Below the pieces are notes generated by a model. That model saw nothing but the letters and a program-made list of their open reading frames with translations, was not told where the DNA came from and made no database searches. DNA of 36,524 nucleotides from Lysobacteraceae bacterium (GTDB lineage: Bacteria > Pseudomonadota > Gammaproteobacteria > Xanthomonadales > BQJN01): positions 1 to 36,524 of the forward strand of contig BQJN01000044.1 in the NCBI GenBank assembly GCA_021604725.1, written 5' to 3'. How positions within the stretch are numbered: position 1 is the stretch's first letter; each line of letters opens with the position of its first letter. Made by a program: the position numbers and the translations under genes. Below are positions 16,535 through 25,269 of this stretch, piece by piece.

Positions 16535-17130
16535 TAACTTTTCATTGCCGGGCGCGCAGCGCGCGCAACCTTTGCAACTTTGCGCGAGGTATCTCTTCTT
16601 GTGGTTTTTGGTTTTCTAAACTCGCAACGCGAGCCCATTCGAATTCCCTTCTTCTCACTGAACTCTATGTCTCGGCGGTTTATTGTTCTTTTCGCGTTCA
16701 GCGGCCCCTCCCTGATCTCCCTGATCTCTGTGGGTGAGCCACCGTTGGTGCGGGGTGCCCAAAGGCACGCCGCAGGTGGCGAACGACCAGCCATGGATGG
16801 CTGGGCTGGGGGTTCCCACAAAGAACACGCATCTCGCCATGGATGGCTACTCAGTCGCTACCTACAGGGGCATTGGCACATAGCAAATCTCGCAGCGCGA
16901 GCCCATTCGCATTCCCTTTTTCTCATTGATCTCAGCGTCTCGGCGGTTTAACTATTTTTATTCCGCGCCAGCGGCGCATTCAGCGACAGCGACCTCACCG
17001 GCCCTCCTTTTCTCCTAGTGCCCATTCTTCAAGCGCGCGGCTGCGCACCCTTGTGGATCCCGGATCAAGTCCGGGATGACGAGTGTCGAGGTGCCCCCCA
17101 TCCTCCATGCCATTGTGGCGAGCATCTAGT
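16535..17130. repeat. Composite intergenic repeat cluster R4
   Basis: About 600 bp made almost entirely of repeat units and without a gene. Two direct copies of a roughly 64-bp unit lie at 16621-16684 and 16888-16951 (GCGAGCCCATTCG..ATTCCC, then CTCGGCGGTTTA). A CCCTCCCTGATCTCCCTGATC block is near 16705. A 27-bp palindromic element at 17054-17080 is the exact inverse of 2106-2132. The gap from 16423 to 17241 contains only this cluster and the terminator at 17193-17222. Confidence 0.65.
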
Positions 17131-17192
17131 GAGCTCGTTGTCTCCGCGGTTTTGTTTCTTGCGTGCCGAGCTAGCCGGAATAACCCACAAAC

Positions 17193-17222
17193 AAAAACAG
17201 GGCCATGCGGCCCTGTTTTTTA
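17193..17222 (-). terminator. Intrinsic terminator after the 17242-18000 gene
   Basis: CAGGGCC and GGCCCTG form a stem around an ATGC loop, with A-runs on the left and T-runs on the right. On the minus strand the hairpin is followed by TTTTTGTTTGT. It lies about 20 bp after the stop of the leftward gene and could work in both directions. Confidence 0.8.
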
Positions 17223-17241
17223 GAGACTTGATCAATCCAGG

Positions 17242-18000
17242 TCAGTGGATCCTGAAGATAAACTTGATCGCCAATGAGCCTGCGACCAGGACGGTAAAGA
17301 ACAGGAATTCCCAGCCTTGCATCCAACTCGGCCCGAAGGGCTGAATTTTCTGCCATGGCAGGTCCAGATAGATCGCTTCAACCGGCGCGTCGTCTGCGAT
17401 GTAGCCCGCGGGGTTGGCCAGTAGCCAATTCCACCATTGTTTCTTGTGGATCACATAGATCGGGTGGCTAAAGGGCAGTGTGGTAATCGGCTCACTACCA
17501 CCGACAGCATACAAAGCGACGTTGCTGCCCTGTGCCGGCCACAGGACGTATGTGCGGTCCTCTTCCTGCATCGCCGGCGGACGCCACTGAAGCTCGGTCT
17601 GAGCCTCATAAATGGTCACATCAACTTCAGTGCCCGGCTCAGGGTGGTAGTAGCCAAAATGGCCGGCGACCCAGACCAGGAGAAAAATTACGGGAATGGA
17701 TGCCCACAGCGCTGGCGTCAATGACAGGCGCAACTGGCGCAAAGACAACTTGGTGCTGCGCCCAATCAGGGGCCACAGGCCGGACATCTCGCCGTCAAAT
17801 TTGGCCAGCTCTGCTTGCGCAGATTTAATCTGCGGCTTCAGCTCAGCCAGCTCTTCCTGATTGGAAAACAGGCGGTAGACCCACATGGTCAAGGCCGAAG
17901 CCAGCAACGCCCACAGCGTCAGACGCAGCCAGGCGGGCAGAAAGTCGATGACGCCGTCGATGGCCCCGAATACGGGCGACAGCAGATCAAACAGACCCAC
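17242..18000 (-). CDS. Three-span membrane protein resembling Oxa1-superfamily DUF106/EMC3
   Basis: 252 residues from GTG 18000 with GGAG six bases upstream. The topology is a first span near 25-45 (LRLTLWALLASALTMWVY), a cytoplasmic coiled coil (EELAELKPQIKSAQAELAKF, 49-68), a second span near 95-115 (ALWASIPVIFLLVWVAGHFG), a large extracytoplasmic domain (120-225, rich in W and acidic residues), and a last span near 230-248 (LFFTVLVAGSLAIKFIF). A first span, coiled coil, then second span is the layout of DUF106/EMC3/TMCO1 members of the Oxa1 insertase superfamily. The assignment is by architecture, not strong motif. It is coupled to the small membrane gene upstream. Confidence 0.6.
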   Translation of the reverse strand: MGLFDLLSPVFGAIDGVIDFLPAWLRLTLWALLASALTMWVYRLFSNQEELAELKPQIKSAQAELAKFDGEMSGLWPLIGRSTKLSLRQLRLSLTPALWASIPVIFLLVWVAGHFGYYHPEPGTEVDVTIYEAQTELQWRPPAMQEEDRTYVLWPAQGSNVALYAVGGSEPITTLPFSHPIYVIHKKQWWNWLLANPAGYIADDAPVEAIYLDLPWQKIQPFGPSWMQGWEFLFFTVLVAGSLAIKFIFRIH

Positions 18001-18003
18001 GGC

Positions 18004-18240
18004 CTACTCCTGCGTTTGTTCGGTCGCTGAATCTTCAGCCGGCACTGCGGCCTTCTTGCCGCGCATCTTGCGCCACATGAATCGAACGGGCCAGAACAGA
18101 ATGGCAAACAACGCCAGGAAAATACCAGCAATCAGACCCAGCAGTGAGCCAACGGCGCTGATACCGGCGCCAGGGCCAATGTAAGCAAATGCCAAAGGAG
18201 CAGCCAGCAACAGGACTGCAGCGGTGAATAAACGGATCAT
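18004..18240 (-). CDS. Small exported membrane protein with YIGPGAG motif
   Basis: 78 residues. A signal-like N-terminus (MIRLFTAAVLLLAAPLAFA) is followed directly by YIGPGAGISAVGSLLG and a membrane span (LIAGIFLALFAILFWPV). A basic stretch (RFMWRKMRGKKAA) and an acidic polar tail follow. Proteins beginning AYIGPGAG after the signal sequence are widespread but unassigned. The stop precedes the next gene's GTG by three bases and supplies its ribosome site, so the two are a translationally coupled pair. A GAGG site precedes the ATG. Confidence 0.7.
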   Translation of the reverse strand: MIRLFTAAVLLLAAPLAFAYIGPGAGISAVGSLLGLIAGIFLALFAILFWPVRFMWRKMRGKKAAVPAEDSATEQTQE

Positions 18241-18371
18241 AGTGAAGGCCTCGATTTAATCGATTTGGGCAAACGGACAATGGTAGTCACCCTGCGGCGC
18301 TGTGGCAAGTGACTGGCGGCACCAACAGACCACTTGTTGGCCTGGATAGGGTTTCGCTGATAACGCTAGCG

Positions 18372-19016
18372 CTAGTCCAGCAAGCCTCGCCTGGCCGCGA
18401 ACCTGACCAACTCGACAGTGTTCTTGCAATCGAGCTTGTCGATGATATGTGCTCGGTGGTTCTCGGCTGTTTTTGTGGATATATCGAGTTGCCGGGCAAT
18501 TTCCTTGGTGGTCAGGCCCTCAATGATCAAATGGAAGACCTCTCGTTCACGCGGTGTCAACGCGCCGTACGGATCTTCGACCTGATCAGCCGGTCGCCGA
18601 TATTGATCGGCCATGACCTTGGCAGCATGCGAGTCGAAAAAACCACGGCGGGCATGCAGGCTCTTCACCGCTTCTATCAGCTGCTCGCTGGCATTGTCTT
18701 TGAGCATAAAGCCATGTGCACCGGCCTTGACCAGGTGCAGCACGTACTCTTCTTCCTCATGCATGGTTAGAACCAGCAGCCGAATATCTCTGTCGAGAGC
18801 GGCGACACGCCTCACCACCTCCATACCATTCAAACCAGGCATGCTCAGATCGATCAGCATCACGTTGGGGCGCAAACGCTGCGCCAACTCCACCGCCTCA
18901 GTGCCGTTTGAGGCCTCACCCACCACCTCGCACTCTCCGTTCGCGCTCAACAGCGAGATCAAGCCCTCGCGAACAATGCGGTGATCATCAGCAACGACGA
19001 TACGAATGGGTCCCAT
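18372..19016 (-). CDS. NarL/LuxR-family response regulator
   Basis: 214 residues. The receiver domain has the acidic pair in VVADDHRIVREG, the phospho-acceptor Asp56 in LIDLSMPGLNG, a switch Thr in LLVLTMHEEEEYV and the conserved Lys in GFMLKDNAS. The C-terminal LuxR helix-turn-helix contains LTPREREVFHLIIEGLTTKEIA and LDISTKTAENHRAHI. The ATG at 19016 is preferred because GGAG of the preceding gene's end is 9 bp away; a GTG at 19022 directly follows the kinase stop. Cognate partner: the adjacent sensor kinase. Candidate targets are genes preceded by the CCCC-palindromes described in the findings. Confidence 0.92.
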   Translation of the reverse strand: MGPIRIVVADDHRIVREGLISLLSANGECEVVGEASNGTEAVELAQRLRPNVMLIDLSMPGLNGMEVVRRVAALDRDIRLLVLTMHEEEEYVLHLVKAGAHGFMLKDNASEQLIEAVKSLHARRGFFDSHAAKVMADQYRRPADQVEDPYGALTPREREVFHLIIEGLTTKEIARQLDISTKTAENHRAHIIDKLDCKNTVELVRFAARRGLLD

Positions 19017-19022
19017 TGACAC

Positions 19023-19805
19023 TTACTCCAGCGTTAGAGGGATACGCGCCTTAACGCGTGTTCCCTCATTGAGCCGAGATTGTATAACACAGCTGCCGCC
19101 AAACAGTGCTACGCGCTCGCGCATGGTAACGGTACCGAAAGCGTCGGACCGCTGCTTCGGATCGGTCAAAAGGCTGGGCGCAAAGCCGCAACCATCGTCG
19201 ATGATATCCAGCTTCAGCGCAGAGCCGTCTACCCGGACTGTCACCGTGCATTGTTTCGCCCGTGCATGTTTAACCACATTGTTCAATGCTTCCTGTACCA
19301 CTCGATAGGCCAGGGTTTGCAGATCCGCATTTATCGAGTCCAGCTCGCCGCTACAGATGATTTCGATCTGAACGCCTGAGCGATTCGTCACTCGGACCAA
19401 CTGATTGAGAGCGGCCTTAAGACCCAGGTCATCCAGAATCTGCGGTCGCAACAAACGGGAAAGCTCACGCGTGTCAGCGATTGATTGGGCACACAATTCA
19501 ACCGCCATGTTCAGCTGTTCGGTCAACTGAGAGTCGTCGCTCGATGCAGACAACTGGACCAGCGCGTTCTTCAGTGCCGTCAAGTTTTGCCCGACCCCGT
19601 CATGCAACTCGCGAGCCAAACGACGACGCTCTTGTTCCTGCACCCGCCATACGGATGTGGCGATCAGTTGGTACTTCTTCTGACCGCTGCGCATCTGCTG
19701 AAGAATGTCATGATGCTGGCGACGCAGTTCGGACAGCGCCTGTCTCATCTGATCCAGGTTGGTCTCGTTCGCCTCAGTTGGCATGAGTCGCCAGCCATTG
19801 TTCAC
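19023..19805 (-). CDS. Cytosolic NarL-type sensor histidine kinase
   Basis: 260 residues, no membrane span. The N-terminal 60 residues are coiled coil (LDQMRQALSELRRQHHDIL). The HisKA_3 dimerisation helix RRRLARELHDGVGQNLTALK carries phospho-acceptor His68. The HATPase domain shows VQEALNNVVKHARAK (N box) and LDIIDDGCGFAP (G1), followed by TMRERVALFGG. GTG 19805 has GGAG seven bases upstream and overlaps the end of the Ser/Thr kinase gene by 32 bp; an ATG at 19784 is possible. It has no sensory domain, so its input may come from the kinase or FHA-GAF proteins of the same operon. Confidence 0.9.
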   Translation of the reverse strand: MNNGWRLMPTEANETNLDQMRQALSELRRQHHDILQQMRSGQKKYQLIATSVWRVQEQERRRLARELHDGVGQNLTALKNALVQLSASSDDSQLTEQLNMAVELCAQSIADTRELSRLLRPQILDDLGLKAALNQLVRVTNRSGVQIEIICSGELDSINADLQTLAYRVVQEALNNVVKHARAKQCTVTVRVDGSALKLDIIDDGCGFAPSLLTDPKQRSDAFGTVTMRERVALFGGSCVIQSRLNEGTRVKARIPLTLE

Positions 19806-22800
19806 GGTACGGCTCCGGCACCTGTTCCGCGATCCGGCTTATAGCTTCGCGCCGTCGCACCGAATAGGACTGGCAATCCGGCATCTGTTCCAGCTGACAG
19901 ACCTGTTCGAGCGAATGCCAGAGAGCAGGTTCGCCTCCATAGTCACCAACCCGTACCAACAATGCTTCGCCGTTGGCGGCCAGCGTTGAGAGTTCGGACG
20001 CAGACTCTGCCAGCACGGCCTGGTTTGCCAGTGCCTGGCTCAGTGCAAACTGGATGATGCGAAGCTGCAATCCAACGTGCCCCAATGCCTCGGCGCGCGT
20101 ACTTAAGTCCACCCAAGCGGTCAACGTTGCATCCTCATCGGTTCGTAACCGCTCGATTTCGACCGCCAATGAGACCGGTGGGTTAGCACTCTGTAAGGCA
20201 TGCGCCTTGGCTTGTTGCAAATAGTCATCAGCCTGTTGCTGTTCGCCTACCGCACTAGCGAGGCGGGCCAGCAACAAAGCCAGTTTCGCAGCCTGTTCGC
20301 GATTTCCATCGTCGGCATTCTGCAGCGATGCGATGGTCTGTTGTGCTTCAGTCACCTGACCCAGGTCCAGAAGAATCGAGGCGGCGAGCATCGCCATTTC
20401 CAAACGGCCGCGTTGATCACCAATCTCTTCAAACCGCGGCGCCGCTGCATTGATCCAGTTCAGGGCAGCATCATACCGTCCGCGCCAATAGTCCAACTCG
20501 GCCATGAAACCGGAAGACACGGCATATTCCTCCGTCATCTGCTGCGCCTCAGCGACCCTCAAAGTGGCCTGCAATGTGTTCTCAGCCTCACTCCAGTCGC
20601 CGCGCACCAGGTGCAGCAAGCCAAGCTGTTGTTCGGTATGCACAGCGCCGTCAGCATCGCCGGTCGTTTCCATGATTTCCAACGCCCGCTGAAAATACAC
20701 CAGTGCGTTGTCGTACTCACCCAACTGGTAGTAGCAATAACCGACGTTGTTATAGCTTTCGGCTCTGGCACTCATGTCCTGGCCTTGCTGGCGCAAGCGC
20801 AAGGCTTCTCGGTAGCTGGTCAATGCCAGTTGATAGTCCCCGCGCTCTTCGGCCAGGAAACCAAGGTCATTGTGCAATGCAGCCAGCCCTACTGCATCAC
20901 CCAGTGCTTGCAGCAATCCCTGGGCCCGGGCAAGGTCGGACTGGGCCTGATCAAAGTCACCCTGAATCGCGCGCAACGCAGCGAGGTTGCGTAGCGTAGA
21001 CGCCTCGCCTCGGCGATCGCCAATATCGCTTCGCAACCGAACCGCTCGCTCAAAATGCTCCATCGCTTGCGGCGTTTGGCCCAGGTAGTCAAAGGCGACA
21101 CCTTGCGCATTGACCACATCAGCCTGCCCCTGCAGGTTACCCTGCCGATTGTTGATCACCAGGGCCCGAACCAGATAGTCATCTACGGCGATTCGCGCGT
21201 TGCCACTGACGATGGAGTATTTGGCCAGCAAAAACCAGGCACGCGCCCGCTCGGGATCGATGTCGGTGACCTCTACCAGCAATTCGATAGCCCGCTCAAA
21301 CTCGCCTCCTTCGCCAACGAATTCTGCCATCAACGTCTTGATCACCAGGTCGTGCGGATACTGCGCTGTCGCGGAGGCCAGCAGTTGCTCAGCCAATTCG
21401 AAGTCGCCTGCATACTCGGCACCAAGTGCTCGCGCCAATACCGCATAGCGGCCCTGACCATCGCCAGCCAATCGAGCGGCTCGACGCACTGCGACCATGG
21501 CCTCATCGTCCTGCCCCAGTGCCGCATGTGCACGTCCGAGCGCCCACCAGGCTGCCGTGAAAGCACTATCGAGCTCTGTCGCCTTCAGCAGCTGTGGGTG
21601 AGCACCAATAGCATTGCCTTGTTCCAAGGCCAACGCGCCTGCGAAAAAAGCATTCAAGGCATCAAGGTTGTCGGATAGTTCGACTCGGGGCGTATCGAAC
21701 TGCTCAATTGCCGTAACTTTGGCCGGTGCTGATCGTACCTGGCTGAGCAAATCGCCAGCACCTCCCGTCCAGACTGCCGCCGGGTCGGATCTACCCGCAT
21801 CATATCTGGACACACTCAATACGTTGCTCTCGTCGATTTGGGACGTGATCAGAACATCGACGCCCATGGTGTCGATGATGCGTGGCACGTGCGCATCGAA
21901 CCGTTCCGGATCGATTCGCAAACGACTCAGCACATCAAACACAGCCAAACGGTCGATCACCTTGACAGAGCGGGCACGACCGATCTCGCTGGTCATCGCT
22001 GCTGCCAAGGCCTCACCCAGCTCAAGATCGTCCGTAACAACGGGCAAGACAGCGTACACCGGTGGCCCAAGCACCGGGGCAACTTGCTCAGATTGTGGTG
22101 CCGTTGTGTTGATCAACTGCCAACCGAAATAGCCCAGCAAAACTACCAGCAACAGGCCAGCAGCAGCGCCCCACAGGCTGAATCGTCGTCCAGCCGGCTT
22201 GCCGTCAATGGCAACAATTAGCTCGGCTGCCGTTTGAAAACGTCGTGCCACATTGCGGCGCAACAGGCGATGACAGATTGCGATCAGCTCGGCCGGTATG
22301 GTGTCTTGCGACCCTTGCAATGGCGTCGGGCTTCTTATCAGCCGTTGACTAATGGCCTCCTCGGCAGTCACTGCATTGAACGGCAGCTTGCCGGTCAACA
22401 TTTCGCACAGCACCAGCCCCAAAGCGTACAAGTCGCTGCGGTGGTCGACATCGTCACCGATGGCCTGTTCTGGCGAAAGATAGTCTGGTGTCCCAACCAG
22501 CACACCTTGGAGCGTTAAACCGGCATGCGAAACTGATCTTGCGATGCCAAAATCCGTCACGTAAGCGGTACCACTTCGATCAACCAGGATGTTCGCGGGC
22601 TTCAGGTCGCGATGGACGATGCCCTGTGCGTGCGCCGCCTGCAGGCCACCAGCGACCTGTCGCAGTATTTGTGTGGCTACATCAACAGCCAACTTCCCTT
22701 CACGATCGATCCGTTTGTTCAGAGGCTCGCCGTCGATGAAATCCATGGTGATAAACCAGAACGGATCATCGCGAACCAGGTCATGCAAGCGCACGACGTT

Positions 22801-23082
22801 GGGGTGGGACACCCGCCGCGACAACAACAACTCTTGTCGGAAGCGTTCAATTGCTGTCGGGTCGTTGGACAAGTCGTGGCGCAGCACCTTTATGGCGACG
22901 GGCGCGTCAAGGTCCTGATCATGGGCTCGATACACTGTGCCCATACCGCCGACGCCGATCGTACATTCGATGCGATAACGGTCCGCCAACACCTGCCCCG
23001 ATGCCAGCTCATGGGTTCTGACAACACCGGTTTGGGTAACGTCAGTGATCGAATTTTTGTCTTTGTTGTGGTCTTGACTCAA
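19774..23082 (-). CDS. Membrane-anchored Ser/Thr protein kinase with TPR repeats
   Basis: 1102 residues. The kinase domain 36-295 is complete: GVGGMGTVY (43-51), VAIK with Lys65, HRDLKPAN (157-164), DFG (177-179), GTPDYLSPEQ (197-206). One membrane span lies at about 303-323. Next come a roughly 150-residue extracytoplasmic domain and then many TPRs (about 480-950, e.g. AESYNNVGYCYYQLGEYDNAL), with a helical tail. This is the PknB-like plus TPR layout of signalling kinases. The start is probably TTG 23082; there is no ATG before residue 47 and no strong ribosome site, so coupling to the upstream FHA gene is likely. It overlaps the histidine kinase downstream. Confidence 0.9.
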   Translation of the reverse strand: MSQDHNKDKNSITDVTQTGVVRTHELASGQVLADRYRIECTIGVGGMGTVYRAHDQDLDAPVAIKVLRHDLSNDPTAIERFRQELLLSRRVSHPNVVRLHDLVRDDPFWFITMDFIDGEPLNKRIDREGKLAVDVATQILRQVAGGLQAAHAQGIVHRDLKPANILVDRSGTAYVTDFGIARSVSHAGLTLQGVLVGTPDYLSPEQAIGDDVDHRSDLYALGLVLCEMLTGKLPFNAVTAEEAISQRLIRSPTPLQGSQDTIPAELIAICHRLLRRNVARRFQTAAELIVAIDGKPAGRRFSLWGAAAGLLLVVLLGYFGWQLINTTAPQSEQVAPVLGPPVYAVLPVVTDDLELGEALAAAMTSEIGRARSVKVIDRLAVFDVLSRLRIDPERFDAHVPRIIDTMGVDVLITSQIDESNVLSVSRYDAGRSDPAAVWTGGAGDLLSQVRSAPAKVTAIEQFDTPRVELSDNLDALNAFFAGALALEQGNAIGAHPQLLKATELDSAFTAAWWALGRAHAALGQDDEAMVAVRRAARLAGDGQGRYAVLARALGAEYAGDFELAEQLLASATAQYPHDLVIKTLMAEFVGEGGEFERAIELLVEVTDIDPERARAWFLLAKYSIVSGNARIAVDDYLVRALVINNRQGNLQGQADVVNAQGVAFDYLGQTPQAMEHFERAVRLRSDIGDRRGEASTLRNLAALRAIQGDFDQAQSDLARAQGLLQALGDAVGLAALHNDLGFLAEERGDYQLALTSYREALRLRQQGQDMSARAESYNNVGYCYYQLGEYDNALVYFQRALEIMETTGDADGAVHTEQQLGLLHLVRGDWSEAENTLQATLRVAEAQQMTEEYAVSSGFMAELDYWRGRYDAALNWINAAAPRFEEIGDQRGRLEMAMLAASILLDLGQVTEAQQTIASLQNADDGNREQAAKLALLLARLASAVGEQQQADDYLQQAKAHALQSANPPVSLAVEIERLRTDEDATLTAWVDLSTRAEALGHVGLQLRIIQFALSQALANQAVLAESASELSTLAANGEALLVRVGDYGGEPALWHSLEQVCQLEQMPDCQSYSVRRREAISRIAEQVPEPYREQWLATHAN

Positions 23083-23094
23083 GTAATACGCGCG

Positions 23095-24048
23095 TCAGTT
23101 CTGGATCAAGTCGTCCCAGGCTACCGTATCACCGCTGGGCGGTCCGTCGCTACTTGAAAACAACGGTATGTTGATCGTCTGCTTGGAACGCCGAGCCGCC
23201 TCTTCGCGTTTGAGCTCGGCTTCAACGGCGTTGATTGACTGGTCCAGCGCAGTCATAGCCAATGCCATCGCGGCCTGCGACGCCAATGATTCCAGAATAT
23301 TGACATCCAACTCGGTCAATGGGGTGGTTGCTGTTTCGCTATCGAGGTAAACGACACCGGCCAGGGAGTCTCCCACCTTCAACGGTACGCAAGTGAGCGA
23401 AGTGATGCGGTTGCGCACAACACTGGCCTGCTGCGCCAGCCAGTGATTGGGGTCGATGGAAAACGCCATTACGGTCGCAGCAGTGCTGCGGCAACGCTCG
23501 ACCGCGCTGACGCTTCCCTCAAACCCATCGGCGGCCAGGTCTGACGCCTCAATGCCGTGACGAATGCTGACCTCCCAGCCACGCTCACCGTTGGTCAATA
23601 CGAAACCACGGCTCATTTGCACCACTGCAAGCATCGACTCCAAGGTTTGTTTGAGGATGCCCAATGAGTTGTCGATGGCGCTCAGTTGGCGACTGAAGGC
23701 CATGGATTGCGACAGGCGGTGCTGGCCTCGCGCCTGACGCCGCCGAAGTTGCTCTGAAGTCACCGTTTCGAATTCACAGCTAACATCGCCCAGCCGGAAC
23801 CAACCGTGGTCTGGCAACGCAGCCTCCTGCACTCGATGTCCCTCGACGAAGACTCCGTTCTTCGAGGCCAGATCCACCAGCCACCACACACCCTCACGGA
23901 ACTCAATTCGAGCGTGTGACCTGGAAACGGAGGGCTCGGATAGCTGGATAGCGTGGTCGTCACCACGGCCAATGGTGACTTGATCGACCTCCAGAAATTC
24001 AACCCTGGAGGCGCGATCTGAAAAGCAGAAGGTCAAACAGGCTGGCAT
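23095..24048 (-). CDS. FHA-GAF domain protein
   Basis: 317 residues. The FHA domain spans about 15-95 with VTIGRGDDHAIQL, VSRSHARI and LASKNGVFVEGHRV, i.e. the conserved GR, SxxH and NG needed to bind phospho-threonine. A GAF domain follows at about 130-270 (LESMLAVVQMSRGFVL, LTCVPLKVGDSLAGVVYLD), then a helical linker and an acidic C-terminus. FHA domains typically dock on Ser/Thr kinase products, and this gene directly precedes such a kinase (12 bp gap). The start ATG lies in the loop of a hairpin (see regulatory entry). The GAF domain could sense a small ligand. Confidence 0.88.
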   Translation of the reverse strand: MPACLTFCFSDRASRVEFLEVDQVTIGRGDDHAIQLSEPSVSRSHARIEFREGVWWLVDLASKNGVFVEGHRVQEAALPDHGWFRLGDVSCEFETVTSEQLRRRQARGQHRLSQSMAFSRQLSAIDNSLGILKQTLESMLAVVQMSRGFVLTNGERGWEVSIRHGIEASDLAADGFEGSVSAVERCRSTAATVMAFSIDPNHWLAQQASVVRNRITSLTCVPLKVGDSLAGVVYLDSETATTPLTELDVNILESLASQAAMALAMTALDQSINAVEAELKREEAARRSKQTINIPLFSSSDGPPSGDTVAWDDLIQN

Positions 24049-24063
24049 CGGCCCAGCCTGTTT
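24035..24063 (-). promoter_or_regulatory. 11-bp hairpin enclosing the FHA-GAF start codon
   Basis: AAACAGGCTGG (24035-24045) and CCAGCCTGTTT (24053-24063) are perfect inverted repeats with a 7-base loop that contains the ATG (24048-24046). The weak AGG upstream of the ATG is inside the stem. In mRNA this would hide the start. It is also just 14 bp past the stop of the preceding gene, so it may double as an attenuator. There is no real U-run after it. Confidence 0.5.
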
Positions 24064-24076
24064 GGGAAGCCTTGCC

Positions 24077-24898
24077 TCAAGGGGCGGTATGTTCGAGCAT
24101 CAAGGAAAATTTCAATGACGCAGCTCGGCCTACCAGTTCACCGGCAACGTTATTTAAATCTCTGGCCGAGCGCCATACATTGGGGATGGACGAACCGGCA
24201 TTGGATTCAACCAGGGAGATGAGCTCGGATATACGATCGGATGCGGCGATGTAGTTGCCCGCATCTCTGGCGGCCTCGGATGCCGACACCTTGGCTTGCA
24301 GCTGGCTGACCAGCGTTTTCGGAATTGCAGGATCAGTGACCCAGGCACTTAAATCGGCATATTTGTCGTCTACCACGGTAGCGTAGTCACGAAGATCGAC
24401 GGCGATCAGAAACTGTGAAAAACCGCCTGTTCGACCACGACTGCGAACACTGCCAGCACCCAGCGACTGGGTAAAGTCGTAGAAATCCCCACCCAAGGGA
24501 GCTTTCATCAGACGATAGGGCGAGTGGTTTGTGTATACCAGGTTATGGGTGTGCAGATCGATGGTCACTGGCCCACTAAAACTCAGCGCCTGATCGCTCG
24601 GGGGCTCTATCGTAATCAGCAGCGGAAAAACGCCCGGCACGCTAACCAACCCGTCTGGCAAGCGCGTAAGAAGGCTGGTATCGAGTCGGCTGATCAGATC
24701 AGCGCTGATGCCAACAGAAGACGCAGTTAGCCCTATGGCGCTTTCGAACTCAAGCGTTAAATCCGCCCCAATCCCATTCGCCAAACTGATATCCGCTACC
24801 AGCGTGTTGCCATTGACAGTGACCGTCACGCCTGATTGAACAGGCTGGGAAAGAAACAGCGTTGCGAAAACGATCGCAGCAAAGCGTCTTGTAATCAT
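24077..24898 (-). CDS. Secreted protein of unknown function, first gene of the signalling operon
   Basis: 273 residues from ATG 24898 with GGAGGATGG upstream; earlier in-frame starts would remove the signal peptide from the N-terminus. MITRRFAAIVFATLFLSQPVQSG is a typical Sec signal peptide. The mature N-terminal part (VTVTVNGNTLVADISLANGI, ADLTLEFESAIG) is beta-rich. The C-terminal 100 residues are helical (LVSQLQAKVSASEAARDAGN, AASDRISELISLVES). It resembles uncharacterised gammaproteobacterial secreted proteins, but I assign no family. The short 28-bp gap to the FHA gene suggests it shares the operon promoter. Confidence 0.65.
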   Translation of the reverse strand: MITRRFAAIVFATLFLSQPVQSGVTVTVNGNTLVADISLANGIGADLTLEFESAIGLTASSVGISADLISRLDTSLLTRLPDGLVSVPGVFPLLITIEPPSDQALSFSGPVTIDLHTHNLVYTNHSPYRLMKAPLGGDFYDFTQSLGAGSVRSRGRTGGFSQFLIAVDLRDYATVVDDKYADLSAWVTDPAIPKTLVSQLQAKVSASEAARDAGNYIAASDRISELISLVESNAGSSIPNVWRSARDLNNVAGELVGRAASLKFSLMLEHTAP

Positions 24899-24993
24899 AA
24901 TGAACCATCCTCCGCCAATGGCGGGCCTCGCTCGCACTGCCAATGTACAGCACTCTGGAGTTAATAATGTGACAGCGGGGAGAAACAAGCCAT

Positions 24994-25010
24994 GGGTAAT
25001 TACCCCCATT
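24994..25010. promoter_or_regulatory. GGGTAATTACCC palindrome upstream of the signalling operon
   Basis: A perfect 12-bp palindrome extended on the right to ACCCCCATT, about 100 bp before ATG 24898. Similar CCCC half-sites at 25164-25181 and 31514-31550 suggest a shared binding factor, plausibly the NarL-type regulator of this operon. Confidence 0.4.
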
Positions 25011-25269
25011 TGAAACTACAAATCCCACCCATTCACAGCAGAACTAGAGGCTATCACGCACCGCCGAGGCTGACAAACCTCCAGAATGAAACGACACAGG
25101 TCGATACATTCGAGGCCAGGGCGGCTTCGCAGCTAGCGTGGTGGTTTTCGGGCGGCTCTTTGAGGAAAAACCCCCATTTGATCGGCGATCTCCTGTGATC
25201 AAAATGATCTGGCGTTTCTCACTACTGGTGCACCACATCGAAGGCTATGAAATCACTCCACCTACAGCC

